36,566 nucleotides of DNA from a virus. Both the position numbers and the translations under genes were made by a program. The stretch's first letter is position 1; each line of letters begins with the position of its first letter. The notes beneath the pieces were generated by a model. That model searched no databases. It was not told the origin of the DNA and worked only from the letters and a program-made list of their open reading frames with translations. Shown here one piece after another: positions 30,468-36,566 of this stretch. The stretch covers positions 1 through 36,566 of IMG/VR virus record IMGVR_UViG_3300010354_000244. One strand, written 5' to 3'.

Positions 30468-31265
30468 TTAGCGGTTCATGTTGGCTTGCAGCTTGCGGAT
30501 TTGCCTAGCTCGCTCGGCCTCGATCCATTCAGACGCGCTCATGGTCTTTGTGGATCGTGGGTCGGTCGTGTCATACGCCACGTTTGCGGCGCGGCTGGTA
30601 ACAGGTGTGATAGGCGCAGGTGCAGTTGAAGCCTTCTTGGTTGGGGTAGGTTCCGAAGCAATTTTAGCTTCGATTTTTCCAATTTCGCGTGCCTGCAAAA
30701 TAGGCGAAAGTTGAGAAATTCGACCCGCCTCTTTTGGGTTGCTGCCTAGCCAATATGCCAAGTCAGGCCCAATATCGGAGGATTGAATAGCCTCTGCCAT
30801 CGTTTGCGTGATGGGCAATTTAGGGTTGTACGCAACCTGCTCAAAGTCGCTGTACTTTTCCCTCGCTTGCTCTTCGCGCTCGTGGTAGGCTTCTTGAATC
30901 GCCATTTGCTGCTTTTGGATTTCCCGTTGTTGCAGCAATTCTTCGGCTTTCCGAACGGCCAGCGCTTCCGCGTAGGCTTCGGGAGACTCGAATTGATCAA
31001 CAGACGGTGTTTCCGCAGCATTCGCGGGTTTGGCTTGCGTTTCCGCAAGTTTGGCCTGCTGCTGGCGTTCCCACTTTCGTTGCTCTCTTGCAAGGCGTTT
31101 GCCGATTAGCTCGTCAAGCTCGGCCTGCGTGAACTTACGTTCATCGGCCTTCTGCTCGGGCGGATTCTCGACAATTTCCGGCGCTTCATGTGCAATTTCC
31201 GGGGTTGCCGTTCCCTCGGGCACTGGCGCGGATTCCACTTCCGCTAGGACTGCTTGGTCTGTCAT
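30468..31265 (-). CDS. scaffold protein
   Basis: The 265-aa product is acidic and proline-rich at the N-terminus (ESAPVPEGTATPEIAHEAPE), coiled-coil in the middle (KFTQAELDELIGKRLAREQR, KWERQQQAKLAETQAK) and ends in basic IRKLQANMNR, matching P22-like scaffolds whose C-terminal basic helix binds coat. Placement immediately before the coat gene is diagnostic. It is preceded by a terminator and a possible extended -10 promoter. Confidence 0.85.
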   Translation of the reverse strand: MTDQAVLAEVESAPVPEGTATPEIAHEAPEIVENPPEQKADERKFTQAELDELIGKRLAREQRKWERQQQAKLAETQAKPANAAETPSVDQFESPEAYAEALAVRKAEELLQQREIQKQQMAIQEAYHEREEQAREKYSDFEQVAYNPKLPITQTMAEAIQSSDIGPDLAYWLGSNPKEAGRISQLSPILQAREIGKIEAKIASEPTPTKKASTAPAPITPVTSRAANVAYDTTDPRSTKTMSASEWIEAERARQIRKLQANMNR

Positions 31266-31328
31266 ATTTGCTCACTGGAGCCCTGATTAACCTAACCAGT
31301 AAGGGGCGCAAAATGCAGCGCCAACGCA

Positions 31329-31334
31329 AATATA
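31329..31334 (-). promoter_or_regulatory. possible extended -10 promoter before scaffold-coat
   Basis: On the minus strand TGC-TATATT forms an extended -10 (TGnTATAAT-like), 64 bp upstream of the scaffold start and directly after a terminator hairpin. No good -35 is present. It could give scaffold and coat their own promoter. Confidence 0.3.
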
Positions 31335-31362
31335 GCAAAAAATATCCGTGTTTGGATATTTT
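31335..31362 (-). terminator. intrinsic terminator upstream of the scaffold gene
   Basis: AAAATATCC and GGATATTTT (31339-31347 / 31354-31362) form an AT-rich stem with a 6-nt loop, followed leftward by a T tract (UUUUGC). It would end or reduce messages coming from the terminase and portal genes before scaffold and coat. Confidence 0.6.
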
Positions 31363-31369
31363 GGGTGCA

Positions 31370-31534
31370 CTATTCCAGCAAGATAACCCCGCCGCTTTCA
31401 AGCAGCAGGTTGTTATCGTTTTCGGCCAGTAGGTGGCCTACCGACCCGCCTTGACCAAAAGCGCCAGAAAAAAGCGAAACTAGGCCCGCAACGCCAATGG
31501 CGACTGCATTGCGAGCGCCGGCACCGAAACTCAT
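31370..31534 (-). CDS. small virion-region protein, 54 aa
   Basis: The frame begins MSFGAGARNAVAIGVAGLVS, a short hydrophobic stretch (about 10-22), and ends ENDNNLLLESGGVILLE, a repeated xNLLLESG-type motif seen at the tail of many small phage structural proteins. The ATG overlaps the stop of the upstream 100-aa gene (ATGA), which supports translation. It is too short for family assignment; a minor head component is plausible. Confidence 0.65.
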   Translation of the reverse strand: MSFGAGARNAVAIGVAGLVSLFSGAFGQGGSVGHLLAENDNNLLLESGGVILLE

Positions 31535-31833
31535 CGAATGTTGATAGGTTTGCAGTAGATACTGCCGTTGTCAGCTACCCGAACTGCGCTCACCCGCCAA
31601 GGTGCGCCAATATTAGGCTCCAAAAAGATAGGCACGGGGGTGTATGCTGGGATAGGGGTGCTGCTGGCAGTGGCTTGCGCGTTTACGCCAACACTCACAT
31701 AGCATGGGGTCGTAGACCACACCATCACCCCCTGCGCCCCGGGCGGCCATGTGGCGGTTTCTGCCGAAGTGGCCGTGTACGCGGCGGTTTGCGCGGGGAA
31801 ATACGCATCGGCCAAAGGTCGCAACAGTTCCAT
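31531..31833 (-). CDS. small beta-rich virion-region protein, 100 aa
   Basis: The product begins MELLRPLADAYFPAQTAAYT and contains WPPGAQGVMVWSTTPCYVSV, PVPIFLEPN and WRVSAVRVADNGSIYCKPIN, a compact all-beta pattern frequent in small podoviral structural proteins located between portal and scaffold. It is coupled to the following 54-aa gene. The role is unknown, probably a minor virion protein. Confidence 0.65.
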   Translation of the reverse strand: MELLRPLADAYFPAQTAAYTATSAETATWPPGAQGVMVWSTTPCYVSVGVNAQATASSTPIPAYTPVPIFLEPNIGAPWRVSAVRVADNGSIYCKPINIR

Positions 31834-31842
31834 TAGGTTTCC

Positions 31843-32205
31843 TTACGCCAAAAAGCGCAGTTTATACAGGGTCGCCAAATACAGCCCGATGATTTCATCT
31901 AGGATGTTTTGCAACGCAGAATCGGTTTTCTCGCACACCTTATACCGCATTTCTTCAACGCTGGCTAGTGATCCTTCCAAAAATTCCACTATATTTCCGG
32001 TTTTTTTGGCATTCATTAAGTTTACGGGGCCGATCAATCCGTGTCTCCCTTGGTAGGCTTCCGCGAACTTATCGGCCAAGGGCACGATGCCGTCATAGAA
32101 TTCGTTAAGCGCGGTGTGTTTAGAAAAGCTGCGGGTGTTCAGATGGGCGGAATGCGCTACATCCCGAGCCAAAAACAGGTGCCCAATCAAGTCAGCGCAA
32201 CTCAT
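31843..32205 (-). CDS. DUF5856-like ferritin-type helical protein
   Basis: The 120-aa protein begins MSCADLIGHLFLARDVAHSA and continues HLNTRSFSKHTALNEFYDGI, then LADKFAEAYQGRHG. The RDxxHxxHLxTxSFxxHxALxxFYD pattern is that of the DUF5856/Dps-like helical family found in phage structural regions. His and Glu/Asp spacing would allow a metal site, but this is not proven. It overlaps the portal gene by four bases (start ATG inside the neighbour's frame), so it is expressed with the head genes. Confidence 0.7.
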   Translation of the reverse strand: MSCADLIGHLFLARDVAHSAHLNTRSFSKHTALNEFYDGIVPLADKFAEAYQGRHGLIGPVNLMNAKKTGNIVEFLEGSLASVEEMRYKVCEKTDSALQNILDEIIGLYLATLYKLRFLA

Positions 32206-34355
32206 TGTTGGACCTCCTGCTGCGGTTCGGCCAAGCGGTCAGCCCCCATTGCCTCTCCTACAGCCATAATGTCGCGGAGAGTCTGCATTACGACTTCCTG
32301 CACTTGCTCAGGTTGCATACCTGCTGCCATAGCTTGAAGCCTGCGCGTTTCCGCTTCGTAGGTTTTGACTTCGGCGTCGGTTTCTGCTTTGAACCTGTCG
32401 ATATTCAACTGCTGCGCCTCCATAGAGGACTGCACCTGCTGAAGCATATCGGCCATCTGCTGCATTTCCTGCGCCATAGCTTGCATCTGTTGGTTAGCGG
32501 CTTGCAGCGCGGGATCTTCGTCGTCAGACACCAATTTAGGATCAATGGTTTTACGTAGCCGCGCCGCCATTTCTTGCGCTCCTGGCCAATCCATGTTTTT
32601 AACAAACAGATCGCCAGCCACCGCCCACAACTCAGGGTTGCCCTGCAGAATCTGCCCCATGGCCTCCATGGATTCCTGCCGTTTAGTCAGGTAGCTTGGG
32701 CCTGTGGTGACAACTACGTCATACCGGCCCACACTTGGGTTGAATATCTTATCCAGCACAACCCCCGTTTCGTTCGTGATTTTGCGAACGGCTTGCGGTT
32801 GCGTGGGGTCGAACTTGACCATGTTTGACTCACCATCCTCCCCGATGATGCGAGCAATCCGTTGGGTGTCGTAAATCTTGGGAATGAGGTCGATAAGCTG
32901 CCGCGTCACATGGCGCACAGCGCGGGCCAAGTTGTCCACGTAATGGTACGTGCCCGTATCCCCTTCACGTTGCCGCGCCAAAATCGCTTTGCCTGACCGT
33001 TCGTTGCCCTGCATCCCCAAAGAGGCGTCATACTGCCCCGTGGTTGACTTAATATCCTCAGAAGCCCCGAGTTTGGCTTGCAGAAGCCCGCTTGAAGCCA
33101 TAGGCGGCTGTGCCCGTTGCGGCAAAGGAAGCATATTGCCTTGCCCGTCTGTGGCGTCTGGATTGACTTCCAAATACGGCCAGTTTTGCGTGTTGGCTGT
33201 TTTCCATTGGGTTTCGTAACCCTCAAACTGCCCGCCGTACCCCACAAACGGCGCTTTGGGGGCCAAGGCCAGCATTTCAGCTTCTTGGCTTACCCAGTAG
33301 TTATACATACGCTGTGCGTCTTTAGCGTTCCGCACGATGCCGCTAATGTAGATGCGGCCGTCCACTTCAAATTCGTTCCCGATAACGCGGACCACGGGAA
33401 TCCAATTGCCTGCCCACTCGGATTCCTCCAGCACTTCGTAGCCGTTAATCTTGCACCATTTAACCCGTTTGCGGTCGGCGCGGCGGCTGCGGATAGGTTT
33501 CCCGTACATGGCTCGTAAAGCCGCATCGTCGGGAGTGCCATCAAAAGCCGTTTGGTTGCCAGGGAACAAGTTTAGTGTGGCGCGTTCGTGCTCCACATAG
33601 AAATACTCGGCAATTCGTACCGTGTCATCGTGCAACCACATCGTAAAAGACTGGTCGCCCACGCCTAAGCTCATGAGCGTGGAGACTGGCGAAGCGTCCG
33701 GGTACAGCCGTTCGTATTCGTCTTTTGTCAAGTCCTCAGTGATAAAACACCATTTTGCGTCAGACCCGCATGGGTCTTGAATGGTGGGGTCCATATACAC
33801 GCTGAAGGAATTGCGAATGCGCCCGATTTTTATGTCTTGGTCAAAACTGTTGGCGTCGCAGTATTCCGTCAGGATTCGCAAATACCCCTCGCCATAAGCC
33901 ACTTGGTTTTCGCAAGCCGTGTCATACGCTACGTCAGCATCGCTGATGTATTCGATGTGTCGCACCACACCGTTTAGCACTTCGGCTAATTCCACATCGG
34001 CGCTGTCGTCGGCGGGAATCACTTTGCCGCTTGGCCGGTTTTGCCGTTGCTCATTCGTCACTTGCCGAACGTGCTGAGGCAGCTTGTTAATGGTCAAGCA
34101 GGGTCGAGCATTGATTGATTGCCCTTGCACCGCCCCGCGAGTGGCCAGCACATCAGCGGGCCATTGCCATTGATTGTCCGGGCTACCTGCGTAGAACCGC
34201 AGGTCGTCAATTTCGTTTTCGCGGGACTCCGCGTAAGCTGAAATAGCCATGTTCAGCCGTTTGCGGGCTGTGGCCAGTAGTTGCGACGAGTTGGCACCGC
34301 GTTTGCCGCCGTTGCTGACTGCGCCAGCGGCGATAATGTCTGAAGGTGTGGCCAT
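32202..34355 (-). CDS. portal protein, P22 gp1-like
   Basis: The 717-aa protein shows the P22-type portal body: an N-terminal helix-rich wing, RPCLTINKLPQHVRQVTNEQ and RQNRPSGKVIP (about 85-115), CENQVAYGEGYLRILTEY, and RIRNSFSVYMDPTIQDPCGS. A long C-terminal Gln/Met coiled coil (MQAMAQEMQQMADMLQQVQS, about 625-690) fits the barrel of gp1. It forms the dodecameric DNA gate at one vertex, docks terminase, and later the gp4- and gp10-like factors encoded in this same operon. Confidence 0.92.
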   Translation of the reverse strand: MATPSDIIAAGAVSNGGKRGANSSQLLATARKRLNMAISAYAESRENEIDDLRFYAGSPDNQWQWPADVLATRGAVQGQSINARPCLTINKLPQHVRQVTNEQRQNRPSGKVIPADDSADVELAEVLNGVVRHIEYISDADVAYDTACENQVAYGEGYLRILTEYCDANSFDQDIKIGRIRNSFSVYMDPTIQDPCGSDAKWCFITEDLTKDEYERLYPDASPVSTLMSLGVGDQSFTMWLHDDTVRIAEYFYVEHERATLNLFPGNQTAFDGTPDDAALRAMYGKPIRSRRADRKRVKWCKINGYEVLEESEWAGNWIPVVRVIGNEFEVDGRIYISGIVRNAKDAQRMYNYWVSQEAEMLALAPKAPFVGYGGQFEGYETQWKTANTQNWPYLEVNPDATDGQGNMLPLPQRAQPPMASSGLLQAKLGASEDIKSTTGQYDASLGMQGNERSGKAILARQREGDTGTYHYVDNLARAVRHVTRQLIDLIPKIYDTQRIARIIGEDGESNMVKFDPTQPQAVRKITNETGVVLDKIFNPSVGRYDVVVTTGPSYLTKRQESMEAMGQILQGNPELWAVAGDLFVKNMDWPGAQEMAARLRKTIDPKLVSDDEDPALQAANQQMQAMAQEMQQMADMLQQVQSSMEAQQLNIDRFKAETDAEVKTYEAETRRLQAMAAGMQPEQVQEVVMQTLRDIMAVGEAMGADRLAEPQQEVQQ

Positions 34356-34372
34356 TGGTCATCCAAAAAATT

Positions 34373-35902
34373 TTACGCACCCATCCAGCCCGCCGACACC
34401 GCGCCCCGGTCGTAAGATTTAACAGTGCGGGCTTTTTCCACATACTCACGGTGCGCTACAGGGAAAGCAAAAGTCACGGCCAGAGCGTCGGCGGCGTCGG
34501 GGGATGCTAACCCACGGGCTTTCATTTCCTTTTTGCCTTCAAGAAAAATTGTACCTGACGAATTGGGCTTAATTGTGGGGCCTGTCAAGTCGGTTTTAAG
34601 TGCTCTGTCGCTCAAAATTGACGCAGTTCGTAGCCAATCTTTCATCGCGCCCCACAATTCCGCCCGTTTGTTGCCGTACATCACGGGGTTTTTGGCTTTC
34701 CACCCAAAATTCACCCCTCGAACCATCTTGTACCGCTGTTCGTGCAACCTGTCCAGGATGCCATACCCCAGGCCCCCTTCGTCCAGCACCACCAACGTGG
34801 GTTTGTACTCGTCGATAGCGTCAATTACCCGCCCAACAATCGCCATTGTGTCCTCGCCCTTGTAGCGATGCAGCGCCACTAGGTCGCGGCCTTGACGCAC
34901 GGCGATAACCGTGGAGTCGGCCCCGCCTCGTGCAGGGTCCACACCGATGATGATGGGGGCGGTAGTGTCTTTGTACCTGGGCCGCGCCGATGCCTCGGCT
35001 ACGTGCTGCGGGCTTATAAACTGGTCGTCGCCAGCAGAAGGGAATTCGCCATACACCTCAACCCGCGCTTGGCTGGAATCCTCCCCGTACTCGTCAATAA
35101 TTTGCTGGTAGACCTGCTTGTCTGTGTCCTCTACCGTGCGGGCGTCCACTTGGCGAGCGTTCCAAAAATCCCGTTTGGCGTGGAAACACTCGAAAAAATA
35201 CCCTGTGTTGCGCCGAGGGTTGCTAAACGCAAACCAGTACCTATCCAGGATGTTTTCAGTGAAGAAGCCCGCGCCCACTGACCATATCGCATCAGGAATG
35301 CCGCTGGCCTCGTCGAAAATCAGCATCATGCCATCGTGGTTGTGGACACCCGCGTAGCTGTCTGGATTCTCTTCGGACCACAGTTTCCCCTCAGCGGCCC
35401 AGTACCGCGTGCCTTTCTTCAAGTCGCGCTCTACCAAGTCGCATAGCCATTTCGCGGGCTGTAGTTTTGTTGCGCTGATTTCCCACCAGTGTGAATTGAC
35501 AATCATCGTTGACCATTTCGTCAGTTCGCCCCAAGTCACAGAGCGAAGCTGCGCCTCGCTGTTGGCGCTCACAATGACACTAGCCCCAATGCGGGTGGTG
35601 AGCATCCACAGGATTAGCCAGCTTACTAGCGCAGACTTACCAATCCCCCGGCCAGAACTCACCGCCTCGCGCAGCGTGTCCATGTTGACCTGACCCTTGT
35701 TTTTGGCGATGTGCGCCTTGATGTCGCGCAGCACCTCCCGCTGCCACTTACGCGGGCCTTTGTATTTCGCCAGCGGCGTGTTTTCCTGCCCCCAAGGGAA
35801 AGCAAACAACACAAACGCTTCCGGGTCATCTTTAATCGACGGGCTCCATAGCCGCGTCATTAGCAACTGTTCGTCGTCAGGGGAATAGATGGGTTTTTGC
35901 AT
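34373..35902 (-). CDS. terminase large subunit
   Basis: The 509-aa packaging motor has Walker A SGRGIGKSA (83-91), Walker B MLIFDEAS (193-200) and a C-terminal RNase H-like nuclease with GVDPARGGADST (320-331, D322), VVLDEGGLGYG and SPDAADALAV. All expected acidic residues are visible. The start overlaps the small-subunit stop by one base (TAATG). It cuts and pumps the genome into the prohead through the portal encoded next. Confidence 0.95.
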   Translation of the reverse strand: MQKPIYSPDDEQLLMTRLWSPSIKDDPEAFVLFAFPWGQENTPLAKYKGPRKWQREVLRDIKAHIAKNKGQVNMDTLREAVSSGRGIGKSALVSWLILWMLTTRIGASVIVSANSEAQLRSVTWGELTKWSTMIVNSHWWEISATKLQPAKWLCDLVERDLKKGTRYWAAEGKLWSEENPDSYAGVHNHDGMMLIFDEASGIPDAIWSVGAGFFTENILDRYWFAFSNPRRNTGYFFECFHAKRDFWNARQVDARTVEDTDKQVYQQIIDEYGEDSSQARVEVYGEFPSAGDDQFISPQHVAEASARPRYKDTTAPIIIGVDPARGGADSTVIAVRQGRDLVALHRYKGEDTMAIVGRVIDAIDEYKPTLVVLDEGGLGYGILDRLHEQRYKMVRGVNFGWKAKNPVMYGNKRAELWGAMKDWLRTASILSDRALKTDLTGPTIKPNSSGTIFLEGKKEMKARGLASPDAADALAVTFAFPVAHREYVEKARTVKSYDRGAVSAGWMGA

Positions 35903-36363
35903 TATGCAGTCTCTTGTCGGCCCATTTCGCGCAGCAAAGGCACAGGTGAGGGTGCGCTAGTCACCAATTCCGTCACCATCCCTTCGATGGTTCGCGCTTC
36001 GGCGGCTTTAAGCGCGTCCAACACACTGATGCGCTGGTCCACTTCAATGCTAACCGCTTGCTTGGCCACCCAGCCATGCGTGTGCTGCAAGATCGCCAGC
36101 GTGGCCTTCGCGTCGCCGTTTGCCGCCGCTTTGTGCAGAAGTTGGCTGTTGTCGCGTTCGCTGTCGGCGCGTCCTTTGAGTTCGGCCATTTGGGCCATTT
36201 GGTCAAGCTCTTTCAGTTGACGGTACTCTACAGGCAGCATTCCAGCCGCTAACGCCAGCGAATCCTCTTTCAGACCTAAATACGCAGCTTCATAGATGCG
36301 CTCTAGCGTGGCCTCTGTGGCGCGTAGCTGTCTGACAGTTAAAGGTAGGCTTTTGAATGTCAT
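35902..36363 (-). CDS. terminase small subunit
   Basis: The 153-aa protein (from MTFKSLPLTVRQLRATEATL) has an N-terminal helix-turn-helix-like region (LALAAGMLPVEYRQLKELDQ) and an all-helical core (LLHKAAANGDAKATLAILQH THG read in two parts), the usual form of small terminases that recognise the packaging start. It is directly upstream of the large subunit. ATG 36363 is chosen by the SLPLTVRQ beginning; an in-frame ATG at 36399 adds 12 residues. Neither has a good Shine-Dalgarno, so the start is uncertain. Confidence 0.82.
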   Translation of the reverse strand: MTFKSLPLTVRQLRATEATLERIYEAAYLGLKEDSLALAAGMLPVEYRQLKELDQMAQMAELKGRADSERDNSQLLHKAAANGDAKATLAILQHTHGWVAKQAVSIEVDQRISVLDALKAAEARTIEGMVTELVTSAPSPVPLLREMGRQETA

Positions 36364-36399
36364 GCGCGAGAGTTTACGCCCGCCCGAATAAAAACGCAT

Positions 36400-36566
36400 G
36401 GCCTAAATGGCCCAATTGACCCAACAAGGCGCAAAAAATAAAAAATTTCGTGCGGGAGGTGCACAGAAAAAACGCCTTTCGCTCGGCCCCCCCCTCCCCC
36501 CCCTCCCTGGTCGCCCGCCCCCAGCCTTCAGCCCCCAGCTCCCCGCCCTGGCCCCCTCTCCCCCCC
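36400..36566. other. C-rich right end upstream of terminase genes
   Basis: No gene is seen. An AT-rich patch (about 36430-36450, AAAAAATAAAAAATTT) is followed by 36480-36566, almost entirely C with runs of seven to eight. The complementary strand has many G runs able to form G-quadruplexes. The position in front of the terminase small-subunit gene is where packaging sites and late promoters often lie. It could also be a low-quality contig end. Confidence 0.6.

Noticed and set aside
1-36566. Integrase, CI repressor, CRISPR array or tRNA genes.
   Set aside because: None of the expected motifs (tyrosine recombinase R-H-R-Y, CI-type peptidase, regular short repeats with spacers, cloverleaf sequence) was noticed on either strand; short tRNAs cannot be fully excluded by eye.

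Overview
The window reads as an essentially complete genome of a small tailed phage with a short (podovirus-type) tail and a P22-like head and tail-machine gene set. No ribosomal, tRNA, integrase or other host genes are visible. The coat, portal, DNA-stabilisation (gp10-like), tail accessory (gp4-like), three ejection and tailspike proteins all point to the P22 structural lineage. The replication genes (DUF2800 nuclease, DUF2815, family A DNA polymerase, primase-helicase, VRR-NUC, SNF2-type helicase) form a module shared by many unrelated phages. The base composition, small-gene repertoire and attC-like repeats suggest a Gram-negative, probably beta-proteobacterial (Burkholderiales) host; this is an inference.

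Layout. (1) 1-420: two tiny overlapping rightward genes for membrane peptides, closed by an intrinsic terminator, facing a leftward terminator for the replication operon. (2) 422-6705, leftward: a 54-aa leader gene, DUF2800 nuclease, DUF2815, an internal terminator, DNA polymerase and primase-helicase, mostly with overlapping or closely spaced genes. (3) 6706-6790: a very compact divergent control region in which two opposed sigma70-like promoters share their -35 positions and a palindrome. (4) 6791-11973, rightward: VRR-NUC, DUF3310 and SNF2 helicase, followed by a run of small accessory genes that includes a winged-helix protein, several putative zinc-binding proteins and small membrane proteins. 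(5) 11970-36363, leftward late operon. In the direction of transcription it runs terminase small and large subunits, portal, ferritin-like protein, small virion proteins, scaffold, coat, decoration-like proteins, gp4-like factor, two tail fibres, a holin-like protein, gp10-like factor, receptor-type tail protein, tailspike, small genes, three ejection proteins, a TM/coiled-coil protein, M15 endolysin and a 3-TM holin. (6) 36400-36566: an extremely C-rich tract at the window end.

The most unusual part is 10460-11650. Three consecutive small genes of the rightward operon are separated by imperfect inverted repeats that have the architecture of integron attC sites: GCCTAAC/GTTAGGC outer arms, an unpaired spacer, inner arms with one bulged base, and a variable centre. 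The sites are oriented opposite to the genes. Gene stops and starts lie inside the sites, and in two sites the variable centre supplies a Shine-Dalgarno sequence plus ATG. This resembles a small array of gene cassettes without an integron integrase, embedded in a phage operon.

How it works together: the divergent promoters would start both early operons from one shared control point. The late operon runs tail to tail into the accessory operon, and the two stop codons share the same CTAG. No integrase and no clear CI-type repressor is seen, so a lytic lifestyle is likelier, although the operator-like palindrome shows that some regulator may act at the early promoters.
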